Source of the DNA: Spongilla lacustris | Lineage: Eukaryota; Porifera; Demospongiae; Spongillida; Spongillidae | Length of the DNA stretch: 64,000 nucleotides | Reading direction: 5' to 3' | Assembly: GCA_949361645.1 (NCBI GenBank) | Contig: OX442416.1 | Coordinates: 16,134,674-16,198,673, forward strand | In this document: one piece after another, positions 21,730 to 33,200 of the stretch | Position numbering within the stretch: position 1 is the stretch's first letter | How the letters are laid out: each line of letters starts with the position of its first letter | Program-made: the position numbers and the translations under genes | Notes under the pieces: generated by a model | Told to the model about the DNA's origin: nothing | The model's input: the letters and a program-made list of their open reading frames with translations, nothing else | The model's database searches: none

Positions 21730-23860
21730 CTACATGTACAAGGGACCGGAATTCAATGGTAACTTAAAATCGCCGCATGACGTCATTCCTAACGGAGCCT
21801 TCTTTTGTAACTCCTCAGCTATATTTAGCACCATGGCCATTCCCTCCATGTGATGGGGGTCCAAGTGGCAGTGAAGAAACCAGTACCCAGGACTTGAAGA
21901 AACAAACTGGATTATCACGTATGCTCCTCTGGGTAGTATTACGGTATCTTTGCGGACAGTATACGGACCCAGGTTGACTGACGGACGCCTTCCCTTCCTC
22001 CAGTGTAAATTCGTGCAAGGGCGTTCGCCATCAAATGTGTCCGCATCCCTCTCATCTGCTTGGCAAGAGAGTGCTCCATTGGTGCTGGATGTAAACCCCC
22101 TGATATTATCTTAGCCGCCGTAACCTACAGCTGCAACAAAGAAGCTGTGACCATGGAGATGAATCGCGTGGGACTCGTTTCCAAAATTGATCAGAACCAG
22201 TCGCACAGTTTTTCCGTAAGGAATAGATAGCATCTGAAGACACCTGCAACCATCGAGGCAAGACTGCGAAGCCAGCGAAGGGCACGTGATACCAGCTAGG
22301 TCAATCGAACCGAATAAAGATTGAAGTTGGAGCGGTTCTGGCGGTAAGAGTAAGCTCCTTCCGTTAATATTATCAGGCAGACCTTGAGCTCCGCTGTAGC
22401 CAAAGTTTAGAAAGTACTCCTGACCAGCGCTAGGTTCATTAGATGGAAGACTTTCCGCTGATGTCGGGTGCAGAAGTTTGAAACTATCGAGGTTTACACA
22501 CTTTGTGTGATACGATTCGCGGAAAGCTTGGAAGGGACAGTTGACAGCGACACATGGAGAGGACTGAGTGCATAAGTTCAATGGAGTGGACTTGATGGTA
22601 GAGTAGTCCGTCGAACAGGGCTCTTTCGCATGTGAATAATACAGAACAGCCCGCACAGAGTTCCCAAGCGACGGATACGGAGGCCCTGTGGTATCCGCTG
22701 TGTTTACCTCCAACGTTTCAACTCTGATCCAGTAGTATTTAGCAGGGTTTGCATCGGCGTTCAAAATAAAGTCGAAGCGTTCGCCAGGATAAACAATGAG
22801 GTAATCGACTTGACTTATGGGTTGAATGAGGAATCCATCCGTGGAAATCACAGTGAGCTTGTGCTGATCGATGGAGATTTTGTAGCCAAACAGTGACTGG
22901 CCGCCTATCACGCGAAAGCGGTAGCTCTTCATATAATCCACCTTGAAGGTCGCTAACCTTGACTTCTCAAAAGGCACATCGCGATGTTTACCCTTGCCGT
23001 TAATTAGACCGGAGTAAAATGGAATCGTACCGTGATCCTGGAAGGTTTGATGTGCTATAAGAAGACCCTATCGTTGGTAATTCACCAACCGCCGACGGGT
23101 AATATACATCCGCTGAATGCATGACCGTAAATACGTCCATGAACGGTTGCGGCCACCAATCTTGTAGGATGAGCGTGTGCTGATCGGGAAAGTCATTCAG
23201 ATCACGATAAGCAGCGTCCACCTTTTTTTCGCGCACAATGAGTGCCCCCAATAGTCCGTCCCCTCTCTGCCCTTCAACGTGGCTGTGGTACCAAAACGTT
23301 CCCGACGGTTGGGCTTTGAAAATGTATCGGAACGTGCCCCGGCTTGTCAGGGGACACTGGGACACGAAGGCAGCGCCGTCCATCCACGGCGTGTCCATCT
23401 GTAGCTGCCCATGCCAGTGAATTGTGATGCTCTCACCTCGTATGTTGTTCTTCACGTTGACGATGACCGTCTGGTCCTCCGTCACGATAAGTGTCGGCCC
23501 TGGGCTACGACCATTGACTGCAATGAACGGGCGGTAGGTCTTGCCGTCTACCGTAGCCGCCTCCGTATATCCGACGTCGTAATTATTGCCGTCGTAGGAG
23601 ACAATTTTACCGACTTTATTGATATAGTGTACGGAACCACCCAGGTCGTCAATGTCCGTTCCATTTACTGGGTATCGAGTAAATGTCTGGAGAGTAGAAA
23701 TCTGGAGATCAAATTCACACGAAGTTGCAGCCTTGTCGCAGCTGCAAGAAGCGATGCCGTAGCCGCACGGAACGTGATGGATCGTACGTCGTACGGCGTG
23801 CACGTAATGAGGCGTTAGTAGAAGCATAACTTGCAGAAGTAAAGTAAATACCTCCATCAC
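21730..23860 (-). CDS. Secreted laccase-like multicopper oxidase (one frameshift, one in-frame TAA)
   Basis: Intronless. It opens with a signal peptide (MMEVFTLLLQVMLLLTPHYV). All four copper-ligand segments are present: HWHG (residues 148-151), WYHSHVEGQ (190-198), HAIHLHGHSFFV (about 22130-22165) and HCHLDPHHMEGM (about 21842-21877), the last with the axial Met of laccase-like type 1 copper. Family enzymes oxidise phenols or metal ions with reduction of O2 to water. Two lesions break the frame. A shift occurs near 23060: upstream ends in SAVGELPTIG, while the frame continuing through IPFYSGLING is another one. A TAA sits at 22111-22113 after VAAVGYGG; the same frame then continues to the last copper motif and ends at TAG at 21730. 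Either a young pseudogene or sequence errors; every catalytic ligand remains. G28 lies just downstream at 21549. Confidence 0.82.
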
Positions 23861-24318
23861 AGCATGAAGCCGCGTACCCGCGAATAAGCCTATAGAACTC
23901 CGGAATTTCTCGGCGCTGAATAAAATGCATGCAAGACTGACCTTTTATAATATAGTGTGTCGGTCTAGACACATATTGACAGGTAGTAATTCAGCATGCA
24001 TTACACTATACCTGCTTAATTTATCCTGGCGCCGAAACCTACTTGTAGATAGACGCATGCATGATTTCATGCGGACCTATATGGCGCGGCTGTCAAGTTT
24101 CAGAGTACTTAGTAGTATACATACATGCATGTACGGACCCGGGTGGTGGTGGGGAGGGGGTGGGGGGGGGAGGCAATTAGAGAAGTGCGAAATAAGGCGT
24201 ACGATGCATGTATTTAGGTTATGGATATCACACTTCCTACTTCTCAATCTACACGTAATGAGATTCAATACATGTACATGTAATAATCAACATTATCAAT
24301 TATATAATATTATAATTA
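23861..24318. other. Upstream flank of the oxidase, no gene
   Basis: Open frames here are short. A G-rich stretch lies at 24140-24172. The oxidase promoter presumably lies here, but no element is recognised. Confidence 0.35.
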
Positions 24319-24321
24319 TCA

Positions 24322-24341
24322 GGACCCACGGTAGTGGGTCC
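24322..24341. repeat. Hairpin followed by TATGTAGGATT, copy 1
   Basis: GGACCCAC-GGTA-GTGGGTCC is an exact 8-bp stem and is followed at once by TATGTAGGATT. A second copy lies at 26645-26664 with a compensated base pair. Confidence 0.65.
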
Positions 24342-24506
24342 TATGTAGGATTGGTTCCGGATTTGCTTAGGTGGGCGAGGTTTTGGATCTAGCGTTTTAA
24401 AACGGTAACGAAACGTTGCCTTTACTCGCCAGCTCGTATATAATCCATTACAAACATGACTGGTGTGCATATATAACGTGAGCTTCGCTAAACAGTGCAG
24501 TTTACC

Positions 24507-25828
24507 CAGTGGCGGTGTGGCCAGGGGGGGCAGGGGGGCAATTGCCCCCCCAGCGGCCCTAAAAACAGGGGCGCCAAAATATAGCTATAGGGCGCCAAAA
24601 TGACGGCTGAAGTACGCATGGTGTCTTAACAGACTCAAAGTAAAGTTAGCCTGTAATGCGCTGCTTAAATGCTTGAGGCTACAAAGCGATTAATATCACT
24701 TAGGCTGCGATCGCTACTATATCTATTTATTTGTTAATAGAAATAAATTAAACTGGGATAAAAATTGCATTCGTTTATTTGGATAACCATAAAACAAAGC
24801 GTGGTAAGCAGTCCATGATAGTCGTTATACTAAAGGGGCGTAGGAGCTGGGGCGGCAGCAGCGGCCATGGCCGCTGCACTTTTTCACAAGAACAACAATT
24901 TTTTTTAATAGGTTGATAAGCGCACATGCATATATAATTCAATAGCTGAGCAATTGCTGCTAGTTAATGAGATGCAAGTGGTCTTCATATCGATCGTGAG
25001 AGCTAGTTCAAGCTAGGCTACCCATGCAACGTAGTTTACAACGGTTACCAAAAGTGGCCTTGGCTGCACTATAGCCGTTTTGTATTTTACATTACATGCG
25101 CAGAAGCAAGGTATCAAAACAAACTAACCTGGCTACAATTTTAGCGTAGTTTTTGGGAGGTTTTCTATGCAAAAAGCGTTGGCGGAGCCCCAGACCCCGA
25201 TGGGGGAGCTTACAGCGCTCCCCCGTAACCCCTAGCTGGACGGGAGGGGTGCCCCCCTCCGTACCCTCGGCTCCCCGGGGAGGCGGGGGAACCACCTTTG
25301 TTGGCCGCTGCACTCTATATTTCCTTCCTACGCCACTGTACTTAAGATGATTATCATCTTAAAGTTGCGTTTCCGGAGTTGTGTAAAGTGTATGGCATTA
25401 TTTCTGCCATACCGATCAGTTCCTGTACTGCCGAGCGCAGCTTTTCTGCGCTAAAGCGTGTGAAAACATGATTGAGGTCTACGATGGTGCAGCAGAGGCT
25501 GGAAGGATTATTGCTCTTGTCAGTAGAACGCAAAACACTGCTGACACTGACGAAAGAATCAATAATCGATTCATCATCCTCTCACCTCTCAAGAATTGTA
25601 GTTCCAATGGACAGGAGCACTTAACACGCCCCCCATTCTCCTTCAATTGCAAGTGAAAATGACCGTGGCAATTTCGCTGTAAATTATATATACACTTCGT
25701 GATTAAAATGCGATGGATGGACATATACACGTATATATGTGCAGAAGCTTTTTTTTTGGGGGGGGGGGGGGGGGGGCGCCTTTATATATATCTGCCCCCC
25801 CAGCGGCGGGTGTGCCACAACGCCACTG
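24507..25828. mobile_element. hAT-like non-autonomous element with 8-bp TSD AGTTTACC
   Basis: Begins CAGTGGCGGTGTGGC and ends GCCACAACGCCACTG (inverted). AGTTTACC flanks it at 24499-24506 and 25829-25836. It contains a probable nested insertion at about 24831-25338 (GGGGCGTAGGA against TCCTACGCC), a GC-rich block (CCCCGATGGGGGAGC at about 25196) related to those at 8.75 and 45.38 kb, and G19 at 25758-25776. No transposase is visible. Confidence 0.8.
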
Positions 25829-25839
25829 AGTTTACCTTG

Positions 25840-26374
25840 AGCGACAAGTTGCCGCCTAAATTCCGCCATTTAATTTTTCGTTCTTGTTCCGTTCATCACG
25901 TAGAACTCGCGACAGGAACGTCGTAAGAATAGCTTCAAAGAGTTGCATTTGATTTCCAAACGTACACTTTCATACAAATAAGACCTAAATTTGTTATAGT
26001 TGGTGATGAAATGCCCTGAAATGACCCACGCAGGTGCAGTCGTTGCCTAGCAGTATACAATATGACGAAACACACGCGTCTTAATTCACTGTTGCCAGGC
26101 TACGCACACAGCTGCGCGATGCAGATACGTTTACAACAGGCGGTTCTAATTCAGCAAAGGTTACCAAACCAAAGAAAACGGCTCGTTAACAAGGAGAACT
26201 CTGAGTTTAAGGTATCCAAAGAACAAAGGTAGGCCTATCAATAAAATTAAGATTACCCGATACCAATAAGAGGAATCTAAGTGTCCTATGCAGTGCAACA
26301 AATACACTAAGCCTTGCTCTAAGCCATATATTATTTTGACTGAACACTCCTGGGAGGGAAAAAAAATTCGGGGA
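25840..26374. other. No gene recognised
   Basis: Only short open frames and no motif. Confidence 0.4.
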
Positions 26375-26640
26375 ACAAGTAAATCAAAAACTTCTCTATC
26401 GAGAAAGTGATTGGTGGTATGTAGGATTGGTGGTGCAAAAAGCAAGGAAACAAGGTACAGTATGATAAAGTGAGGTTTGGTAGGATCCTACATATATAAC
26501 AGTCCTATACATTTGCAAATAGGCTTCTTCATTTGCAAATTCAGGACTGTGAGTTGTAGGATCCCTTGTTTCTTTTTTGCACCACCAATCCTACATACCA
26601 TCAATCACTTTCTCGATAGAGAAGTTTTTGATTTACTTGT
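26375..26640. mobile_element. Foldback element, ACAAGTA family, copy 1
   Basis: Arms of about 80 bases, starting ACAAGTAAATCAAAAACTTC and ending in its inverse, enclose about 110 bases of weaker pairing. Arms carry GGTGGTATGTAGGATT and AAGCAAGGAAACAAGG, shared with the foldbacks at 30.3 and 44.0 kb. A small internal hairpin (TTCTCTATCGAGAA) is also shared with the 44.0-kb copy. Confidence 0.75.
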
Positions 26641-26644
26641 ATCG

Positions 26645-26664
26645 GGACCTACGTTAGTAGGTCC
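26645..26664. repeat. Hairpin followed by TATGTAGGATT, copy 2
   Basis: GGACCTAC-GTTA-GTAGGTCC followed by TATGTAGGATT. Relative to 24322 one stem pair changed from C-G to T-A on both sides. It directly abuts the right end of the foldback at 26375-26640. Confidence 0.65.
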
Positions 26665-27359
26665 TATGTAGGATTTCCAGTGTCATGAATACGATTAGCA
26701 AAACACCCGATACCATAATTGCTGACCGACCGCGGCTTCTATTAAATTTTTAAAAGCGTATGTGGATAGAGCCGGCTAATACCTGCAGCGTAGTCAAATT
26801 GCATGCACTTAGAAAGCTAAGATAGTAGAGATAGTCCATACTCGTTCCCACCTCTAACCCAGAAAAACAGTTCAGGAAAAATTCTTCCGCCAATTATAAG
26901 TAAATATTCGATCGGTTTAAGAGGTATTAAGCGCTATATTATCCTCACGATTTATGCCAAATGTTTGCGGTTACGGAAAGGCACTGGAAAAGGTAAGTTA
27001 GGAACTTTGTGCCGAGTTTGTATGGTGCTATGACGTACTGAATTAGAGTTGTATTCAATACAAATTCCAAAGCGTAGGTGAAAGATTGATTTTAATAAAT
27101 TTGCGGTGGTATAAAACACATGTAGCGTCATTGCAACCATAAAAGTGGGGTCTGTGGTTCAGCACCTTCTGATATGTTATGTATTGTGACGTACAAAGGT
27201 GTTGTGCACCCCCTTCTATAATACTAAATGTTATAGCTACATACATTTCTGTCTCCGAGTTTCGAGGTGAGTATTTTTTTGGTTAAAAATGTACTATATA
27301 CTTGTACTTATAACAATTATACGCATTTTTCTCTACGAGTTTTGAGGTAAAGTACCAAA
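26665..27359. other. No gene recognised
   Basis: AT-rich DNA. A short repeated motif (TCTCCGAGTTTCGAGGT near 27251 and TCTACGAGTTTTGAGGT near 27331) occurs twice just upstream of the Helitron relic. Confidence 0.4.
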
Positions 27360-28770
27360 ATGCCTTCGCGTGCTAGAGCTCTGAGAGACAAGAACCGCGC
27401 TAAAAAGATTGTTAAGTTGTCTGAAAGTCATATAGATAAGTCGCTAGATACTGAATGTGAGGAGCGTGACAGTTTTTTTGAAGCGGCGCATCAATGAAAG
27501 AAGACATGCGATAACGACCGCTACGCAAACAATTCACAAAGAAAGAAGTCTTATGAAAAGGACCGGTATCAGGACAATCCAGAGCCTAAGAGGGCAGCAG
27601 AAAGAGCTCGACATCAAAGACCAAGAGAGTCATCTCTGGCTACAAGAAAAGAAATCCTTTGAGGTAAGTTGATATACGAAATAATTATGCACCTTTACAC
27701 GATACATTATCATGGAAAGAGTGCATTGTGCAGTGATGGGTTTTTAAATATGTTTAACTATGTAAATCACCAATTTTTACCTTTACATCTTAAATCATTC
27801 AACATAATTAATCGGAATAAGCAAAATATTTGACTTATATTCCTATTCTTCAACTTATATTTCTATTTTTCTCTCTTTAGATACTCTCTGTTTGAGCCCA
27901 ATGATAGTGTACAGGGTACATACAAGTGTGAGCTAAATAAAGCCCTTCGTAAGAATAGCTCATTGCTTGGAGAGTTAAATGATGCCTTCAATAAAGTTAA
28001 TCCCAGTCTAGCTAAACAGGTACTCACACGAGCGGCTAATGAAGCAGTAGCTAAGATATGCACGAATGCTTTGGTAAGCAAAGCTTTGAGCCTGCGTAGA
28101 GTACATGCTGGGGTGATCATTAAAGGTGTGCGCTCCATCAATGCTTTGAGCTTTTCACATTCTAATGTAGACAGTTGGGAGCGTTGTCACACTGTGGGCT
28201 CAGAACCATATTTTTATGATAGTTCTTACACACCAGTCAAACACGTACAAGCCATGCCAGTAGACCAGCATGGTCGCTGTGTTGTCAGTAAGGAGGGAAT
28301 GTTCTAGTAAGTGCAGACAGCCCAGTCAGGAGGAGATAGAGGTAATATGAACCACAAAGGCCCTCTTTAAAATGTCACTAGATAAGATACATCAGGGGCT
28401 TGACAAAATAGACAGAGGTTGTACATTAGTTCAACAGGCACAGGCTACTATTTCTGACACCCCAGACAATGGAGAACAGCCAAGGGTTAGTGAACTGCAT
28501 GGACATCTCATATCTTGTGAGATGCTGTCAATAGACAGGCGTATCTTGACGTAATGTGTTTTCCTAATTTGTTTTCTTCGGGACATTTTGGTGAACTGCA
28601 CACACGAGAAGTGCACATTTCTTCATCTGAATATGCCAAGTCTAAACTCCTGAACAAGGACTCTCGCTTCAGAAAAGATGCACAATACGTGTTCTTTCTT
28701 TTGTCACAGCAACAGCAAGATATAAAAATCATTAAAATGAATTTGGTGATGTATGATTTGTAGACAGCAA
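27360..28770 (+). pseudogene. Helitron-type protein relic (N-terminal region)
   Basis: Begins ATG at 27360 with a basic N-terminus (MPSRARALRDKNRAKK). After a frame change comes YEKDRYQDNPEPKRAAERAR, a repeat type common at the start of Helitron replication-helicase proteins. An intron-like gap (GTAAGT at 27664 to TTTAG at about 27880) leads to a second block with LSLRRVHAGVIIKGVRS and GSEPYFYDSSY. Then, in other frames, follow MSLDKIHQGLDKIDRGC, ISDTPDNGE and, at 28553-28745, GELHTREVHISSSEYAKSKL and LNKDSRFRKDAQYVFFLL, which match the Helitron-like N-terminal domain. At least three frame changes exist and no Rep or helicase catalytic region remains. The assignment rests on my recollection of the family. 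Confidence 0.55.
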
Positions 28771-28860
28771 TCGAGTAAAAAGTAAGGAAACAAGCAATTA
28801 CGGCATTCATTGAATTACATTTAGCACAGAATTTCAGGCACCCTTGGGGTACCATGTAAA
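28727..28860. repeat. Half-foldback of the ACAAGTA family
   Basis: Contains TTGGTGATGTATGATTTG and GTAAAAAGTAAGGAAACAAG in the same order as one arm of the 30.3-kb foldback, without the opposing arm. It truncates the Helitron relic. Confidence 0.5.
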
Positions 28861-29600
28861 TTAATGGCTCTTTCTATATAGGCCCTCACCCAGAAAAGAG
28901 TTCACACAATCATATTTTATACTTAACTCACAATCCAATCATTATATCAGTTCTCTATAGGTCCAAAGTGCTTATCAAAATAGGCCTGCCTCCTTCCCAT
29001 GCATATGTTTACAGTATAGCTGTCTACAGCTGCAAGGCATGTGAAAAAGTTCCTCTGTGTCAACTTTTATACAACTTACAGCTGTACATGTACATCTATA
29101 AAACCACAGCAAGCCTGCCTCCTTCCTGTGTGCATAACACATATGGTATAGCCCAGCACGTGGTCTTTCATGTACTATGGAGTGCTATAAGAAAACATGA
29201 TCCTTCCCTGATGTCATCTGATACAAGAGTTAAATCAATGTTGTGTGAGATAGAGGAATAGTGCCTTTATATACCATACAATTACTACATTATATACTTT
29301 AATTACGTGGCATATTTTTACTCATGCTAAAGTCGATTTAAAGTGGCACCACCCCTCTACCAGCCATTCACATAATTCAGCCCCACCCCCACCACCGCAT
29401 AGTTGATTTGTTCAACACATTAATTATGGGAGGCTTTTCCACTTTATTTAAGCACACCGATTAAATTATTATACTTCGGCACTACTTAAACCGATGCATG
29501 CCTCCATTGAACACAAAAATATCCCTGGAAGATTTAAGCGGGTAAAGGTAATAAACAATTCAACTTCTTTGTTGTGTTGCTTTTACACTCTCTTTCATTT
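28861..29600. other. No convincing gene
   Basis: A plus-strand frame ending MSSDTRVKSMLCEIEE at 29261 looks mildly coding, but it has no domain and no acceptable gene model. A near repeat of GCCTGCCTCCTTCC occurs at 28985 and 29114. Confidence 0.3.
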
Positions 29601-29608
29601 GCATGTAG

Positions 29609-29884
29609 ATGTCAGATCAGGAGACGATAGAGGATGACATTGGGAGCCGGTTTTTGGAGGACGAGGAAATTCGTCCTCCGACTCCAATTCCTTTAACTCA
29701 GCCCCCTCCAGAGGCGGAGCTGCTGCTGCCACCTGCCGCTGCGCCACTATCAGCAGCGTTGGCCCTGCCACTACCAGCAGCGGTGGCCCTTCCCGCACCA
29801 CTACCAGCAGCGGTGGCCCCTCCCGCACCACTACCAGCAGCGGTGGACCCTCCCACACCACTACCAGCAGCGTTGGCCCTATGA
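29609..29884 (+). CDS. Acidic then Ala/Pro-rich small protein with 33-bp internal repeat
   Basis: ATG at 29609 opens a 91-codon frame. The start MSDQETIEDDIGSRFLEDEE is acidic and unlike low-complexity noise. It is followed by PPTPIPLTQPPPEAEL and then four degenerate 10-11-residue units (LPAAVALPAP, LPAAVAPPAP) from a GC-rich 33-base repeat. The frame ends in TGA just after the last unit. No domain is recognised. It might be the first exon of a longer gene or transposon protein, since Helitron N-terminal relics lie on both sides. Alternative frames through the repeat are also open and argue for caution. Confidence 0.35.
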   Translation: MSDQETIEDDIGSRFLEDEEIRPPTPIPLTQPPPEAELLLPPAAAPLSAALALPLPAAVALPAPLPAAVAPPAPLPAAVDPPTPLPAALAL

Positions 29885-30039
29885 AAATTTTTCATTTATA
29901 TATTCTAAAAACACAACAGTATACTATCACTAACATAATTTACACTTACGTTCTTTATTCCTGGTTCTTTAATCCTGGTAAATTATACATGATCATCACT
30001 CAACATGTTTATGTATATTACGTTTTAAATAAATAAGAC

Positions 30040-30300
30040 AAAGGCCAGGACTATCCTAAACCTATATACAACTTCAAGCCAGGAAAACTGAAAACGAATA
30101 AACATTCAGGACAACATTCAAACAAGCACGAGATACGTACCGCGAAATATTTTACTCAAGCACATGAAGCAAAGAAGGCCCACGACCACTTATGCAAATG
30201 ATCCAGAAAGTAACAAGTCTTATGAAAACGCTAGGAGGCTCATTTCAAAAATGACAATCCTGAGCCTTGGAAACCCAACAGAAAAAAAGAAGAGATTAGT
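30040..30300 (+). pseudogene. Second Helitron N-terminal relic
   Basis: Across several frames it reads FTQAHEAKKAHDHLCK, SYENARRLISK and NDNPEPWKPNRKKEE, paralleling the basic NPEPK region of the relic at 27.36 kb. Stops and shifts occur every few dozen bases. Confidence 0.35.
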
Positions 30301-30336
30301 ACTCCTAGTATAATGTTTTAAGACACAAAAAAAAAA

Positions 30337-30649
30337 AGATATAAAAATTTAATATAAATAAATTGGAGATGTAGGATTTCTTTTAAAGTATCAAATTGTG
30401 TAAAAAGTAAGGAAACAAGGGATTCCGGAATTAATTTATACAATTATGAATCTATAATTATTAGATACCTACATTTAGCATATAGCCCCCTTTTATTCTG
30501 TGCATGCTAAATGTAGCTATCTATTAATTATAGATTCATAATTGTATAAATTAATTCCGGAATCCCTTGTTTCCTTACTTTTTACACAATTTGATACTTT
30601 AAAAGAAATCCTACATCTCCAATTTATTTATATTAAATTTTTATATCTT
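30337..30649. mobile_element. Foldback element, ACAAGTA-related family, copy 2
   Basis: Arms of about 145 bases are nearly exact inverse copies (AAGATATAAAAATTTAATAT on the left, its inverse on the right), with a spacer of about 25 bases around 30483-30508. Each arm has GAGATGTAGGATTTC and GTAAAAAGTAAGGAAACAAG, linking it to the 26.4- and 44.0-kb copies. Confidence 0.85.
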
Positions 30650-30659
30650 GTATATATAT

Positions 30660-31400
30660 GATTGCATGTAGATTACATGGCAGCAGGTTTTCGGTTGTGG
30701 TTTAGTGTTCTAACAGAACCAGCATTTAGCCTGCAACCGTTTGGGTACACCCTCAGTAAACTAAAGGAAAATAGAAATAAACAAACTCCATGAGCTGCTA
30801 TACTACGGTTACTGTACTAGTCTCGCTTGCCTGTCTCTTAGTGCTTATTTTGGATGGTCACGCCAGCATCAATCGCGTCTCTCTACAAGGTTGGCATAAG
30901 TGCATGGGAATACGTACGCCGGTACGCGTTATGCCCAGAACGGTTTTGTTGTAAGATTTGTGAAATTATGGAATTTTTTTGGTAATAACTGTAGTGTGTT
31001 TTATATATAGCAAGTGTTGTGTGTGATTTTAATATCTATATATAATAACACAAATAATAAAATAAGTAAAACAATAAATGATTAATAAAATTAATGAAGT
31101 TTCAAGTTGAAAGGGCTTTACACAGCTGATAGATTGACCTTGCTGTCGGAAATTGCAAGGTCAATTGATGAAAGATTGCAGGTTGATAACGACTAAATCA
31201 ATTAACCACTGTCAACCTGTAAATCCAGGGCTGGGAATACGACTTTCTTTTTCCTGTGCTTGACCTTAAATTACATGTATACATGTATGTGTCACGAACA
31301 TACATGTACACGGGGTCGAGGCAGCGAAAAGACCTAGCGCGTATTCTAGAATTTTTTTTTTCTTATGTATCACGTTTAAATCACTATAAGGCCATGCATG
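30660..31400. other. No gene recognised
   Basis: AT-rich. A short inverted pair at 31135-31165 (ATTGACCTTGC against GCAAGGTCAAT) suggests another small hairpin. Confidence 0.4.
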
Positions 31401-31405
31401 CAAAC

Positions 31406-31812
31406 TTGATTATTAGTTTCTCGTCCGCCTGTTTTCAAAAAAGGATGCGGGCGGGCGGTAATTATTCCTTTTCATTATTATTTTACAGTACTATTTGATT
31501 CATTATTGCTAGCTAGAAGTTTTAGTAAGGATGTACATCATCGATGTTGAACTGCAAGCTCATCCAAAATGCTATAGAAGGCCAATATGAACCCTGTCTA
31601 GAGAATGAACTTGGCGAAATAAACGTCAAACCTGTCTCCACTTGAATGTCTGTCATGGTGTAAGCTCTTAAAACGGTCAAATTTATAAGCTGTATATGTC
31701 CTCCTCCTGATACGCGTGATATTGTCACTTGATGGTATGAGATAATACAATAATGAAGTTTGGTGCGGGTTCCAAAAAAGTATGCGGGCGGGGACGAGAA
31801 ACTAATAATCAA
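31406..31812. mobile_element. Short TIR element
   Basis: TTGATTATTAGTTTCTCGTC at the left end is matched by its exact inverse at 31793-31812, followed inward by G-rich GCGGGCGG words on both sides. About 407 bases with no coding capacity. No clear target duplication. Confidence 0.65.
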
Positions 31813-31984
31813 CTACGATTAAAGCTATCTGTATACATGCACTTCTAATTTTCATCATAGCACACCATTTTTCTGTGGTAATAATTATACACTTTGGAGT
31901 CTTGCACTCGCTCCACACGTGCCATGCAGTACTACAACGTCGGATAACCCACCTCGTTCAAATCCTCCACATCAGGTTTAGGCC

Positions 31985-32165
31985 CTTAGCCAATGGATTG
32001 CTCTATTCGTTAAATTTTATCCATCCGTTACGGAGATACAGTCGGACAAAGTATACGTGCACGATTTCGCGCTCGATTCGTGCCAATGATTTGGGCAGAT
32101 AGCGTCCCGCTCAAGGTATGCATGGAGAGGCGGTGATTATGTCATTGGCGCTTGGGTTAATTTCA
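31985..32165. repeat. Fragment related to the core of the foldback at 37.06 kb
   Basis: Shares, in order, ATCCGTTACGGAGATACAGT, TTCGTGCCAATGATTT, GCGTCCCGCTCA and AGGCGGTGATTAT with 37380-37500. It is an isolated internal piece without the long arms. Confidence 0.6.
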
Positions 32166-32216
32166 CTGGGCAACAACAAAAAAGAACCGGAGATGCGCAA
32201 GACGACCCGGGGAGTG

Positions 32217-32243
32217 CCCCCCCCCCCCCCCCCCCCCCCCCCC
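32217..32243. repeat. C27 homopolymer
   Basis: Uninterrupted run of 27 C. It is one of twelve pure G or C runs of at least 19 bases in the window. Confidence 0.9.
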
Positions 32244-32493
32244 GTATTCTAACAAAGAGATATTGTGTATTATACATAAATATAACATTGCAAGTGTTTC
32301 TGTTTATAGAGAATGAATCAGAATAAGAGTCGGGGGAATCAATAATGTAATTACAATTATATATGCACATGCATGTTTTATATAAGGGGAGTTTTGGTTT
32401 TGGGACCTGGGTGGGCCAAGGGTGTGTTATATATACACCATGTACAGTAAAGCATACTGTTTTATAGACCCCATGCCTTGTCATCCCAGGAAG

Positions 32494-33200
32494 GAGGTGT
32501 TCTCTGTGATGAGATGAGGGTTATGTGCTACTTATGGTGGGTTAGGTTTTTTGTGGTTTTGGGGTTTGTTACAAGGTTTGTGTGCACACATTGAGGTGTG
32601 GATGCTTGTAATTAGAATATCGCGCCAACTATTGGATGGCTGGCTGTGCCTACTGGATGAGGTGTTCTCTGTGATGAGATGAATATATGTGTGTGTTGGT
32701 TAAGATGGGTTAGGCTTGTATGGTTTCAGGCTCTGTTACAAGGTTTGTGTGCACACATTCACATGTGGATGCTTGTAATTAGAATATCACGCCAGCTATT
32801 AGATGGCTGGCTGTGCCTACTGGATGAGGTGTTCTCTGTGATGAGATGAATGTGTGTGTTGGTTACGGTGGGTTAGGTTTTGTGTGGTTTTGGGGTCTGT
32901 TACAAGGTTTGTGTGCACACATTCACATGTGGATGCTTGTAATCAGAATATCACGCCAGCTATTAGATGGAAGGCTGTGCCTACTGGATGAGGTGTTCTC
33001 TGTGATGAGATGAAGGTCTATAGTGGGTTTCGCTTGCGCAGTTTTTGCGTTCCCATTAAGGTATGGATCAATGAATGCTTTGAAATTAGAATATGAATCT
33101 AGCTGATAGCCAGCTGTCATTGCCCATTGGATGAGGTGGTCGAGATGAGAGTGCGTGTTGGTTATGTGTGTTGGACTTGTGCAGTTTTAATGTCTGTTAA
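32494..33200. repeat. Satellite of about 165 bp, about 4.3 units
   Basis: GGTGTTCTCTGTGATGAGAT recurs at 32496, 32661, 32828 and 32992 (spacing 165, 167 and 164), with a degenerate fifth start near 33134. Each unit also carries GTTACAAGGTTTGTGTGCAC and CTGGATGAGG. The last unit is the most diverged. Confidence 0.9.
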
